The notes under the pieces are model-generated. The model searched no databases. It saw nothing but the letters and a program-made list of their open reading frames with translations, and was not told where the DNA came from. This document shows positions 13,040-23,085 of a stretch of 64,000 nucleotides of DNA, piece after piece; positions within the stretch are counted from its first letter, which is position 1, and the number at the start of each line of letters is the position of its first letter. This stretch comes from Sternotherus odoratus (lineage: Eukaryota; Chordata; Testudines; Kinosternidae): positions 166,040 through 230,039 of the forward strand of contig JAVMKO010000157.1 of NCBI GenBank assembly GCA_032164245.1. The letters are read 5' to 3'. The translations under genes and the position numbers were made by a program.

Positions 13040-13432
13040 CTCCGAGCAGCCCCGCGCTGGACCCCCCTGCCCGCCCAAGCAGCCCCGCGAACCCCCCCGC
13101 TCGCCCAAGCAGCTCCGCGAACTCCCCCGCTCGCCCAAGCAGCCCCGCGAACCCCCCCCCGCTCGCCCAAGCAGCCCCGCGAACCCCCCCGCTCGCCCAA
13201 GCAGCCCCGCGAACCCCCCCGCTCGCCCAAGCAGCCCCGCGAACCCCCCCCGCTCGCCCAAGCAGCCCCGCGAACCCCCCCGCTCGCCCAAGCAGCCCCG
13301 CGAACCCCCCCGCTCGCCCAAGCAGCCCCGCGAACCCCCCCGCTCGCCCAAGCAGCCCCGCGAACCCCCCCGCTCGCCCAAGCAGCTCCGCGAACCCCCG
13401 CGCCCGCCCAAGCAGCCCCGCAACCCCCCCCA
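13040..13432. repeat. Minisatellite, unit 29-30 bp
   Basis: About 13 copies of CGCTCGCCCAAGCAGCCCCG plus CGAACCCCCC. The unit length alternates between 29 and 30 because the C run varies. It lies inside or at the edge of the MITE at 12829. Confidence 0.95.
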
Positions 13433-15699
13433 AGCAGCCCGGCGCCGGCTCCCCCCCCTCTGGTTGGGTGCAGCACACACACATGTGGCTGGAGGTGATT
13501 TACCCATTGAAGGCTGTTTTGTGAGCAATCCAGGCTGGAGGCTACTGCAGCAGGGCCTTGGATAGGGCACCCCGGGTTACAGGGTAGGGGTGACACAGCC
13601 CCCACTCATCTGAATTGTAGCCCACGAGGTCACAGCCCCGTTTAGTCTAAAGTCTTTCAAATCTCTGTCTCACATTCATCTCTTGGTTATCAGGTCAAGT
13701 CAGTGTGTAGCCCAAGGAGACCCCCCACTTCAGACCGCTCCTGCTCAGTCTTTTATGCCCCCAAATCTGTCTTTGTTCTTTACTCTGTGGAAACAGGTAC
13801 AATTACTCACTGCCCTTTTCTGTAGGGCTAGAGTCCCAAAAGCTGGATAGCTGCATACCTAGCCTTTGGATTGGGCGTTAATCACCCCCACCCCACCTCC
13901 CAGTGAGCCGGGAACACACAAAGCCATAGACACATATATTGATACTAAGAGCTGTGATAGTCAACGGGCTGCTGTCCTCTGACCCAGCTCACTAGAACAG
14001 TCTCTGGAGTTTCCATGTTCTCGAGGGGTGGCTCACACCCACGGATAATGTTAATAACATGGAATACATTGGTCTCACAATGCGCCTGTGTTCCTGGTAT
14101 CTGTCACTGTGCCATCACATTGTTCACTCTGCTCAAGGGGTCTGTCCCTTCCCCAACCACCTGTCTGTCTTGTCTAGTTTGATTGTACATTCATCAGGCC
14201 AGAGACTGTCTGCTACTGTGTTTCTACAGTGCCTCGGACAACGGGGGGTGGGGAGGGGGCTGTTCTTTGTAGACTCTTGGGCACTACTGTCATAGACATT
14301 GTTGAAACAGATTGTTAATGGCCCATGGCTGGGCAGATCATTACCGGTACCCGGGAAAATTCAGTTAGAATAAGCCCAGTTCACAGCAATTTATTTGAGA
14401 GAGAATTACACAAGCAGTAAAAGGTTACACAGTGCGTTGTGTTGATAAACCCAATTTCCCAGGCACTAGCTCTGGCGGATGTCCCCCGAAGCAGGGTGTT
14501 GGCTACTCTGAGGCCCTCTGGTCCCAAAGTCCCTTGTAGCAAGCTTTTGGCTACCTTGACCGTTCTACAGCATCACAGGCCTCTTCAGATATTAATTGGG
14601 AACTGCTACTCTTCTTATGGTTTTCTTAGTACTTATACCCCTCGCTCTCAAAGGAGTCACCTGCTCCCAAAATATGCCCTGTTGGCATTTCATTACTTGT
14701 TTTCCTAATTAATATTTTTGGAAGGCGGCAAGAGGGACAGAGACTAAAGACCTGTTGGCAGATGCTTTCTCATCAGTCATCCCCTTGAGCTGTTTGGGTG
14801 GTGCCATCCTACAGGGTCGTCTTGACCTGGATCAGTTAGTACTAAACTCACTAGGTGTTTTCTGCACATTTGCTTAGTGAACTGAGCACCAGGTGACCAT
14901 GATCAACGTTCCGGATAAAATACACACCCAGAGCCTCAGATTAACCATTCATAATCCGTAGTTGTGTCAGCATTCACTGAAATTTCAGCATATCTTCTGA
15001 TGCTAAAGAAACCCTGCTCCCAGAATCCTTTAGCAAATTCAGACATCTCCAGCCTTACTACATTCCTATCAATCACACTAATTCCTAATAATTCAGCACC
15101 ATCCCAACAAACATGATTGATAATACTCACCATCCTGCTGCTTTGAGCAAAGGAAGCTGGGCGGGGGATGTTACCCCTTAAAATGAGCTGGGGTTAAACA
15201 GAATCTTTGGGACAAGATGTGAGTGAAAGCACCCCTGTGATCACACCCTACATACTACTGGAATAGCCTTTGTGCAAGGTATGCCTTGTGAGGTATCACT
15301 TGAAAACCAATAACTTACTGGTCAGTAATTCAGTGACATGTATGTAAGAGCATTGTATGTGAAGTTATGAATTCCCCTCCCTCCCCCCCATACAACGAAG
15401 ATAGTAGATGTTCAAACACACACAGCCACAACTAGGGAGAAGTTGTTAACCCAGTCTAACCTAATCAACGGAATGCGTGCTTACCTCAATTTGCATAGAA
15501 ATAATAGGGTCCTTGAGACAGCAAAAGGGGGAAATAGCACGAGCCAAAGCAAATCTCTATTTCAGCATACACAGGGGAGGAGTAGGAGCCTGGCTCCACC
15601 TTCACCGCTAGACTCCATGTCCCCTTCTTCGGTGTTTGAATAAACTTTGCTTTAGGGGAAATCCTGAGTAGAATCCATTCCAAAGGGTGACTGGACTAT
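13433..15699. other. Intergenic sequence without a recognised gene
   Basis: No convincing coding exon is seen. The stretch at about 15160-15700 ('gtgatcacaccctacatactactgg...ggtatgccttgtgaggtatcac', with AATAAAC at about 15640) looks like an LTR-type interspersed repeat, but no paired repeat or target duplication was found. Confidence 0.45.
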
Positions 15700-16706
15700 A
15701 AACGTGACCTCTAACATGTGAACTGTCCAGGAGAGGGCTGGCCAATGAGGAACACACGTTTGGGGGTTAAATTTGGGAGTGGGAGTGTGTTGAGGCCTGT
15801 AGGTTCCCTCCCGCTCGGAGGGAGACTACTTGGGCCGGTCCAAACCGGCCGGGTTCAGGCTCTGTACAGCAGCCCACAAGTGGTAGAGTCTCTGAGGGAC
15901 TGGCTAAGGCCTGGACGGGGCCCAGGCAGCCAGCCCGAAATAGCAGTCTTTGGTAGTCTGGGGCCTGGGCTTTCAGGTGCTCAGGCAGCCAGCAAGCAAG
16001 CAGTCTCTAAGGGGCTGGCTGTAGCCCGGGTGCCACCAGCAAACAAACAGTCTCTGGTGAGCCCAGGAAGGGAGCTCAGCTTCCGGGGCAGTGTTCCCTT
16101 GCTCAGGGTAGGGGTCAGCTGGCTCAGGGAGTGGGTTCCTCTGCCGTCCAGTCAGCCTCTGATTCCTCCGGGTACACAGTGGCAGGTACTCCCGGCCAGT
16201 CGGCATCAGCGTCGGGGGCTAGAGCACAGCTTGGGCTGGAGTCTCCTCCATGCAGGAGCGGCTCAGGCAGAGCATCCTTCTCCTCCTTGGCTTCTCCCCC
16301 TTCTTGCCTGCAGGGATGGGCTTTTATAATTCCGGTCCTGCCCCTGTACTTCTGGTCAGGGGGGAAGGGGGCAGCCTTGGCTCCTCCCTCCAAGGCGCAT
16401 GTACAGCTCCCTCGCACTCCCAATCGGAGGGAGACCACTCGGGCTCACGGCTACTCTGCGCTTAGTAACCCAGGTTGGTGGAGACCAGATTGGGACTGGA
16501 AAGTTGCTGACAGGCTGCTGGGCCAGGGCTGTAGCCTGACACACACACATACAAGCTGTGACCTGCATGCTGGTAGGGTGTTTGTCAGCCGCCCTGGTTG
16601 GGAGCTACAACAGCAAAGCATTGTGAGGCACCCAGCATCACAGGGCAGGTGGAGACACAACGTTTCAGGGTCTGGATTGCACCCCCAGAATGTAAGACAA
16701 GTTCCC
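15700..16706. other. Probable interspersed repeat of unknown class
   Basis: GC-rich sequence with internal near-repeats (GCAGCCAGC..., AGTCTCTRAGGGRCTGGCT). Open frames of 203 and 220 codons overlap each other in different frames and show no conserved domain, so they are not called as genes. Confidence 0.35.
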
Positions 16707-16752
16707 CATAAGAACATAAGAATGTCCGTAACGGGTCAGACCAAAGGTCGGG
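16707..16752 (+). mobile_element. CR1 3' end fragment
   Basis: The sequence 'ccataagaacataagaatgtccgtaacgggtcagaccaaaggtc' is the conserved CR1 tail, cut after about 45 bp. Confidence 0.7.
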
Positions 16753-17234
16753 CTGTTCTCTGCCTCTCTGCTGACATCTCGTGTCCGGCGTGAAGCGCTG
16801 CGCACATGCTGGGGAGATCAGGGGGGTTCCTCACCTACAGCCATTGAAGTTTTTTCCTGGGGCGGGGGCAATGTTAGGGGGTGAGCAGAAAGGCCTTCTT
16901 GGGGCAACGGTGCCAGGGTGCCCCTGGCCAAAGCTGGCTTTGCATGCTGATCAGAATACTGAAGGCAGGACCCTATTTGCTTCCAGGAACACAGGTCCCC
17001 GCTGCAGGAGGTAAAGAGACAGCATCAACTTCAAACAAAAGTCCCCCTTTGGCCTGAAAATCATTTACCGCCTCCTGTTCCAAGTAACTCCCCTATGGCT
17101 GAAAGGGGCTGAAGAGAAACCTGTCTTTCTGCGTTCACTGAGTCCCCGGGAGACACTGACAGGCCGTTCCCCCATTGTTGTTTGTGTGCCCCTCCAACGG
17201 CAAAGGGGGGGGAATGAGCTGGAGGAAAATAAAA

Positions 17235-17340
17235 TAACAATAATAATAATAATGCCTAGATCTGTTATAGCGCTTTGCATCGGTCAGAGCCAAGTGCTTT
17301 ACGAAGGACGTCAGCAGCTTGGGGTTCTACAACTATAAAA
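17235..17340 (+). mobile_element. MIR-type SINE fragment
   Basis: The sequence 'ataataataatgcctag...ttatagcgctttgcat...caagtgctttacgaagg' resembles the reptile MIR 3' region (CAAAGCGCTTTAC type). Confidence 0.5.
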
Positions 17341-17554
17341 CTTGGCAGAGGGGCGGGGGGAAGATGTGGGGCCTGAAATGACCAAAAATGCTTTAAAAAC
17401 AAAGTCACTAGATTTCAGGTTGACACTGGCCCGCTAAAGAAGCAGCTGGTCTGAGGGCTCCTCCAGTTTGAAGCTGGGGAGTTCACCCGCAACATTAATG
17501 GACCTGTTCGATTCCATGTAGGAAAGGAGAGCAACACCTCTGTGTGTCTGCGCA

Positions 17555-17695
17555 CACACACACGTACACACACACACACGTACACACACACGTACACACC
17601 CCCCCACACACACACCCCCACACCCCCCCCCCCCACACCCCCCCCCACACACACACACCCCCCACCCCCCCCTGGCGTGGGGGGCAGTGTTTCTC
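17555..17695. repeat. CA/C-rich simple repeat
   Basis: Interrupted (CA)n with ACGTACAC variants, passing into C-runs separated by ACAC. Confidence 0.9.
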
Positions 17696-17748
17696 ACAGA
17701 CACAGGGCTGACTGATTCTGTCCTGCAGGGGGCAGTGTTTTACAGATA

Positions 17749-17829
17749 CAGGAGACTCTCGATTATCCAGGGTGATAGGGGAAAAAATAATCCTGGTTAA
17801 TAAAATCCTGGATAATCGAGAGTCTCCTG
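17749..17829. mobile_element. Tiny pogo/Tigger-like palindromic MITE
   Basis: CAGGAGACTCTCGATTATCC at the left end is mirrored exactly by its reverse complement at the right end, with TA on both outer sides, as expected for TA target duplications. The symmetry continues outward, so the full perfect inverted repeat spans 17738-17770 and 17808-17840 (33 bp each, 37-bp loop). Confidence 0.7.
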
Positions 17830-17840
17830 TATCTGTAAAA

Positions 17841-18440
17841 CAAAGAACCCAGGAGCCCGGGCACCTTGAGAGACACCCCCCCCCCCCAAGACCATTAGAC
17901 CCCACTCCCCTCCCAAGGCCAGGGAGAGAACCCAGGAGCCCGGGCACCCAGCCCCCCCCCCCAAGACCATTAGACCCCACTCCCCTCCCAAGGCCAGGGA
18001 GAGAACCCAGGAGCCCGGGCACCCAGCCCCCCCCCCAAGACCATTAGACCCCACTCCCCTCCCAAGGCCAGGGAGAGAACCCAGGAGCCCGGGCACCCAG
18101 CCCCCCCCCCAAGACCATTAGACCCCACTCCCCTCCCAAGGCCAGGGAGAGAACCCAGGAGCCCGGGCACCCAGCCCCCCCCCCATGACCATTAGACCCC
18201 ACTCCCCTCCCAAGGCCAGGGAGAGAATCCAAGAGTTTTAGCTCCAAGCCCCCCCTGCTCTGTTAGACCCCACTCCCCACCCAAGGCCAGGAATGAAATC
18301 CAGGAGTCCTGGCTCCCCACCTCTCGACTCTAACCACTAAACCCTGCACCCCTCCAGAGCCAGGGAGAGAACCCAGGAGTCCTGGCTCCCCCCCAGCTCT
18401 AACCACTAGACCCCACTCCCCTCCCAGAGCTGAGGATACA
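17841..18440. repeat. Minisatellite, unit about 72 bp, 'aggagtcctgg' family
   Basis: About five near-identical units (GGCCAGGGAGAGAACCCAGG plus AGCCCGGGCACCCAG, a C-run, ACCATTAGACCCCACTCCCC) are followed by three diverged ones. The C-run length varies between units. Confidence 0.95.
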
Positions 18441-18719
18441 ACCCAGGGGTCCTGAGCCCTGTGAGTGGTGTCATGGGTCCCCAGTAGCGGAGAGGGGCTG
18501 GGGGGGGGGGGAGAGTCCATGGTAGCCAAAGTGAGGAAGGGGGACGAGGGGCGGGATACCCGGCTCATGGGGTCCCTGGGACTGGTCCTCAGGCGGGGGC
18601 CGTGAGCTGGCTGGGGGGGCTGGTTTGCGCGGGTCCCAGGCAGACGGGAAGGGGTGAGAACATCTCGGGGAAGCGGCCGGGGTGTGAAAAGCAGATGCAG
18701 AGAGCAGCATCTACGCTAA

Positions 18720-19345
18720 CCACTAGAGAACACTGCTCCCCACCCCCACCGGGCGCAGAGAGAGACGCTGGAGTCCTGGCTCCCAGGCCCCCTCTAGCTA
18801 CTAGGCCTCACTCCCCTCCCAGAGCCAGGGAGAGAACCCAGGAGTCCTGGCGCCCAGCCTCCCCCTGCTCTAACCACTAGCCCCCACTCTGCTCCCAGAG
18901 CTGGGAGAGAACCCAGGAGTCCTGGCGCCCAGCCTCCCCCTGCTCTAACCACTAGCCCCCACTCTGCTCCCAGAGCTGGGAGAGAACCCAGGAGTCCTGG
19001 CGCCCAGCCTCCCCCTGCTCTAACCACTAGCCCCCACTCTGCTCCCAGAGCTGGGAGAGAACCCAGGAGTCCTGGCGCCCAGCCTCCCCCTGCTCTAACC
19101 ACTAGCCCCCACTCTGCTCCCAGAGCTGGGAGAGAACCCAGGAGTCCTGGCGCCCAGCCTCCCCCTGCTCTAACCACTAGCCCCCACTCTGCTCCCAGAG
19201 CTGGGAGAGAACCCAGGAGTCCTGGCGCCCAGCCTCCCCCTGCTCTAACCACTAGCCCCCACTCTGCTCCCAGAGCTGGGAGAGAACCCAGGAGTCCTGG
19301 CTCCCATCCTGCTCTAATCACTAGACCCCACTCCCCTTCCAAGGG
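18720..19345. repeat. Minisatellite, unit about 75 bp, 'aggagtcctgg' family
   Basis: Units contain GGGAGAGAACCCAGGAGTCC and CTCTAACCACTAGCCCCCAC. Six units at about 18.83-19.29 kb are almost identical. The array ends about 180 bp before the NKG7 start codon. Confidence 0.95.
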
Positions 19346-19523
19346 TTGGGGGAGATCCTGAGTCACTCTCGCAGTTTGACTCAGCCCTGGCCCCGCGGTG
19401 GGGCGCTGGGGGGGAGGGGCTATGACAGCAATGGGGGGGGTTGTCCCCCCATTCCAGGGCCCAAGTGCCCCGCTCGGGTTCCTCTTGCAGGCGGGTGGCT
19501 CTGCGGGGCCGGCGCGGCGGGAG

Positions 19524-19679
19524 ATGCTGGCCTGGAGCGTGGGGAGCTGCCTGCTGGCCACGGTGGGCCTGGTGCTGCTCTGCATGGCCCTGGTCACCGA
19601 CTACTGGCTAGTGGCCTACGGCCACCGGGACGTGTTCCACAGCGGGCTCTGGCAGCAGTGCCCCCCCCGCCGGGTGTGT
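19524..19679 (+). CDS. NKG7: NKG7 exon 1 (first transmembrane helix and first extracellular loop)
   Basis: NKG7 is a small four-helix protein of the claudin/PMP22 superfamily found in cytotoxic-granule membranes of NK and T cells. The ATG at 19524 follows an acceptor-like CTCTTGCAG at about 19490, so a 5' UTR intron is likely. Residues 1-25 (MLAWSVGSCLLATVGLVLLC...) form helix 1. The loop has the family signature TDYW...HSGLW-x2-C. Candidate donors lie at 19674 (phase 0), 19676 (phase 2) and 19678 (gtgagc, strongest, phase 1). The phase-1 donor fits the other introns of this gene but would create TAG with exon 2, so the exact end is unsettled. A one-base error in the adjacent C8 run would change this. 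Identity rests on exons 2-4 as well. Confidence 0.85.
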
Positions 19680-19724
19680 GAGCCCCGCCCACCTCGCCGG
19701 TGAGGAGACGCCCGGGGTGCGGCC

Positions 19725-20875
19725 CCCTCTGGGGTGGGCGGGGGGCTGGTTACCCAGGGGCCCCTCAGCCAGCACTGGGATGTGGCCACCTCTGGGGTGG
19801 GCGGGGGGCTGGTTAACCAGGGGCCCCTCAGCCAGCACTGGGGTGCGGCCACCTCTGGGGTGGGCGGGGGGCTGGTTATCCAGGGGCCCCTCAGCCAGCA
19901 CTGGGATGCGGCCACCTCTGGGGTGGGCGGGGGGCTGGTTAACCAGGGGCCCCTCAGCCAGCACTGGGGTGCGGCCACCTCTGGGGTGGGCGGGGGGCTG
20001 GTTACCCAGGGGCCCCTCAGCCAGCACTGGGATGCGGCCACCTCTGGGGTGGGCGGGGGGCTGGTTACCCAGGGGCCCCTCAGCCAGCACTGGGATGCGG
20101 CCCCCTCTGGGGTGGGCGGGGGGCTGGTTACCCAGGGGTCCCTCAGCCAGCACTGGGATGCGGCCACCTCTGGGGTGGGCGGGGGGCTGGTTATCCAGGG
20201 GCCCCTCAGCCAGCACTGGGATGCGGCCCCCTCTGGGGTGGGCGGGGGGCTGGTTACCCAGGGGCCCCTCAGCCAGCACTGGGATGCGGCCACCTCTGGG
20301 GTGGGCGGGGGGCTGGTTACCCAGGGGCCCCTCAGCCAGCTCTGGGGTGCGGCCACCTCTGGGGTGGGGCAGGGGCTGGTTATCCGGGGGCCCCTCAGCC
20401 AGCTCTGGGATGTGGCCCCCTCTCGGGTGGGCGGGGGGCTGGTTACCCGGGGGCCCCTCAGCCAGCACTGGGATGCGGCCACCTCTGGGGTGGGGCGGGG
20501 GGCTGGTTACCCAGGGACCCCTCAGCCAGCTCTGGGATGCGGCCACCTCTGGGGTGGGGAGGGGGGGGCTGGTTAACCAGGGGCCCCTCAGCCAGCACTG
20601 GGGTGGGGCAGGGGACTGGTTACCCAGGGGTCCCTCAGCCAGCTCTGGGATGCAGCCACCTCTGGGGTGGGGCGGGGGGCTGGTTACCCAGGGGCCCCTC
20701 AGCCAGCACTGGGATGCAGCCCCCTCTGGGGTGGGGCGGGGGGCTGGTTACCCAGGGGTCCCTCAGCCAGCACTGGGATGCAGCCCCCTCTGGGGTGGGG
20801 CGGGGGGCTGGTTACCCAGGGGTCCCTCAGCCAGCACTGGGATGCAGCCCCCTCTGGGGTGGGGAGGGGGGGTAT
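19725..20875. repeat. Minisatellite in NKG7 intron 1, unit 63 bp
   Basis: About 18 copies of a 63-bp unit containing GGCTGGTTACCCAGGGGCCC and CTCAGCCAGCACTGGGATGC. The unit length is a multiple of three, so all copies stay open in several frames on both strands. This explains the long but meaningless open frames here. Confidence 0.97.
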
Positions 20876-21040
20876 TTATACACGGCCCCCTTGCCCAATC
20901 CTGGGCTGTACCCAGACAGCTCTGCTGCTGCCCCTCACTCCCGACCCGCAGCCCCCTGCTCTCCCGGCCTTGGCCTTCCCTGGCGCGACTGAGGAGGTTT
21001 GGGGGGCGGGTTCCTCATTAACCCTTTGTGTCCCCCCCAG

Positions 21041-21175
21041 AGTATATACAGGCCACACGGGCCTTCCTGATCCTGGCCACGCTGGCCACTGCCACGTCCG
21101 TCCTGGCCCTGCTGGTCTCCCTCACGTCCTGCGTCCACAGCCCCCTCAGCACCCACCTCCTGGCCTTCGCCGCCG
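21041..21175 (+). CDS. NKG7: NKG7 exon 2 (second helix)
   Basis: The acceptor CCCCCCCAG lies at 21040, with a second AG two bases later, so the exon may start at 21041 or 21043. The frame YIQATRAFLILATLATATSV and following residues form the second membrane helix. The YI-x2-T start matches the position where human NKG7 exon 2 resumes. The exon ends GCCGCCG|gtaggg in phase 1. Confidence 0.85.
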
Positions 21176-21265
21176 GTAGGGGATGGGGGGGCTCGGTTCA
21201 GCCCCAGGGCGGGGGCTGGGGGGGGATCAGCCGGCTTGTGGGGCTCTAACCCCTCCCCCCCCCAG

Positions 21266-21400
21266 GCGCCTGCACCCTCGTCACCATGGGCGTGTACAGC
21301 GGGGAGTCGTGGCGCCGGACCCCCGCCCCCGACATCCAGGTGACCTTCGAATGGTCCTTCTACCTGGGCTGGGCCACCCTGCCGCTGCTGGCGCTGAGCG
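21266..21400 (+). CDS. NKG7: NKG7 exon 3 (third and fourth helices)
   Basis: The exon lies between CCCAG at 21265 and G|gtgaga at 21400, phase 1 at both ends. It reads GACTLVTMGVYSGESW, then PDIQVTFEWSFYLGWATLPL. The VY-[ST]-x-E-x-W and FxWSFYLGW motifs match those I know for NKG7 and are close to LIM2 and CLDND2, its paralogues. Confidence 0.92.
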
Positions 21401-21940
21401 GTGAGAGCGGGGTGGGGTGCTGTGGGGGGGCAGGGTGGGGGTGGGGTGCTGTGGGGGGCAGGGTGGGGGTGGGGTGCTGTGAGGGGGCAGGGTGGGGGTG
21501 GGGTGCTGTGGGGGGGCAGGGTGGGGGTGGGATGCTGTGGGGGGCAGGGTGGGGGGTGCTGTGGGGGGCAGGGTGGGGGTGGGGTGCTGTGGGGGGCAGG
21601 GCCGGGGTGGGGTGCTGTGAGGGGCAGGGTGGGGGGCGCTGTGGGGGGGGCAGGGTGGGGGTGGGGTGCTGTGGGGGGGCAGGGTGGGGGTGGGGTGCTG
21701 TGAGGGGCAGGGTGGGGGGGGATGCTGTGGGGGGCAGGGTGGGGGGCGCTGTGGAGGGGCAGGGTGGGGTGCTGTGGGGGGCAGGGTGGGGGTGGGGTGC
21801 TGTGAGGGGCAGGGTGGGGGGGGATGCTGTGAGGGGCAGGGTGGGGGGCGCTGTGGAGGGGCAGGGTGATGGTGGGGTGCTGTGGGGGGCAGGGCAGGGG
21901 TAGGGTGCTCTGGGGGGCAGGGCAGGGAGCCATGGGGGAG
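21401..21940. repeat. G-rich minisatellite in NKG7 intron 3
   Basis: Variable units of about 28 bp (GGGGTGCTGTGGGGGGCAGG plus GTGGGGGT). Nearly every unit has several runs of at least four G on the coding strand, so the transcript could form G-quadruplexes. Confidence 0.95.
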
Positions 21941-22134
21941 CGGCAGTGGAGGAGGATGGGGGTTTGTGGGGGGCAGAGTTGCCGTGTTGGGGGAGGAGTC
22001 TGGGGGGGCTGCAGGGAGGCTGCTGCTCAGGGCGAGGGAAGAAATCAGGGGAGGGGGCTGTGGGAAGATGGGGGCACTTTGGGGGCAGATGGGGGGCAGG
22101 GGGGCAGTGTCCAATCTCTCCCATCTCCCCCCAG

Positions 22135-22187
22135 GTACCTTCGCCCTTGTGGCCCACCAGCGCCGGGCGGGGTACGAGAGCCTGTGA
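22135..22187 (+). CDS. NKG7: NKG7 exon 4 and stop codon
   Basis: After the acceptor CCCCCCAG at 22134 the frame reads GTFALVAHQRRAGYESL and stops at TGA 22185-22187. The C-terminus GYESL corresponds to GYETL in human NKG7 and fits the GYxx-hydrophobic lysosomal sorting signal, consistent with a granule-membrane protein. The spliced protein would be about 155-160 residues, close to the 165 of human NKG7. Confidence 0.9.
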
Positions 22188-22334
22188 CCGGGACCCCGGA
22201 CGGGATGCAGTCGGTGCCCCCTAGAGGGGAGAGGCCTCCTGCCCCATTCCCTGCCCTCTGCCGTGGGGCTGGAGGGCAGCCGGCCCCGGCGGTGTTTTCG
22301 GGTCTGTTCCCCTTTGGGCCTTTTCCTAATTTGA

Positions 22335-22340
22335 AATAAA
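22335..22340 (+). terminator. NKG7: NKG7 poly(A) signal
   Basis: AATAAA lies 148 bp after the stop codon and is followed by a T-containing stretch, as expected for a short 3' UTR. Confidence 0.85.
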
Positions 22341-22559
22341 TCGTCCCTTTGCATCCTCACCCGTCTGCCCCGTTACTGGCCCCACAGTGGGGACTGGGCT
22401 GGGTGGGCCCCAGGGCTGAGCGGGGGGCAGCCCTGACCATGGGGGTTCCAAAATCTTGGGGTTACCATTGGAGCCAAGAGGTGATTAGAGCTGGGGGAGT
22501 GGGGCCTGGCTCTTTGGCTCTAACCACTAGGACTGACTCTGAGGGATACCTAGTGCCCA

Positions 22560-22865
22560 GCAGTGGGGAGACCTGGGGGTTAACCCCACCAATGTCCAGC
22601 GGCAGGGAGTCCCGGGCGTTAACCCCACCCAGGCCCAGAGGCCGGGAGTCCCGGGGGTTAACCCCACCCAGGCCCAGCGGCAGGGAGTCCCGGGGGTTAA
22701 CCCCACCCAGGCCCAGTGGCAGGGAGTCCCGGGGGTTAACCCCATCCAGGCCCAGCGGCAGGGAGTCCCGGGGGTTAACCCCACCCAGGCCCAGTGGCAG
22801 GGAGTCCCGGGGGTTAACCCCATCCAGGCCCAGCGGCAGGGAGTCCCGGGGGTTAACCCCACAGA
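22560..22865. repeat. Minisatellite, unit 39 bp (left arm)
   Basis: Eight copies containing GGCAGGGAGTCCCGGGGGTT and AACCCCACCCAGGCCCAG. It shares its core (GGGAGTCCCG-GGGTTAACCC) with the larger array at 23086-24302 on the other side of the CLDND2-like exon. Confidence 0.95.
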
Positions 22866-22900
22866 TTTTCCAGCATTGCTGTGCCTGGTCCCCCCTGAGT

Positions 22901-23083
22901 ACGCTGGGCTCCAGGCTGGGGGCGGATGGGCTCTGTCTCTCCTGCGTGGCGACCGCCCTGCTGGCCGCATCTGCTGCCACCGAGTCCTGGCTCCGGCTCT
23001 GGGTCCTGGGCATCGTCATTCACCGGGGGCTGTGGAGGGAGTGTCAGCTGGGGGCCTGCGCCCCCCCCTCCAGGGCCAGCGAG
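22901..23083 (+). CDS. CLDND2: CLDND2-like exon 1
   Basis: The frame reads LGSRLGADGLCLSCVATALL, then AASAATESW and HRGLWRECQLGACAPP. This is a first helix followed by the family loop motif GLW-x2-C-x4-C. It aligns well with the start of CLDND2, a four-helix claudin-domain protein of poorly known function whose gene is next to NKG7 in human. Two oddities are visible. No in-frame ATG is found at the expected position; the codon there is ACG (22901-22903). The donor GAG|gtaggg at 23083 is phase 0, while exon 2 needs phase 1; one extra C in the C8 run near 23051 would correct the phase. The exon could be decayed, or its true start exon may lie upstream. Confidence 0.65.
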
Positions 23084-23085
23084 GT

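Noticed and set aside
12944..13605. Gly/Arg/Ala-rich frames of 160-208 codons
   Set aside because: These are products of the 29-30 bp minisatellite.
15718..16793. Overlapping 203- and 220-codon frames
   Set aside because: They lie in different overlapping frames with no recognisable motif or splice signal, probably within an interspersed repeat.
21286..21903. 205-codon Gly/Cys/Val-rich frame continuing NKG7 exon 3
   Set aside because: A clear donor at 21400 and the matching exon 4 at 22135 show that the extension is intron.
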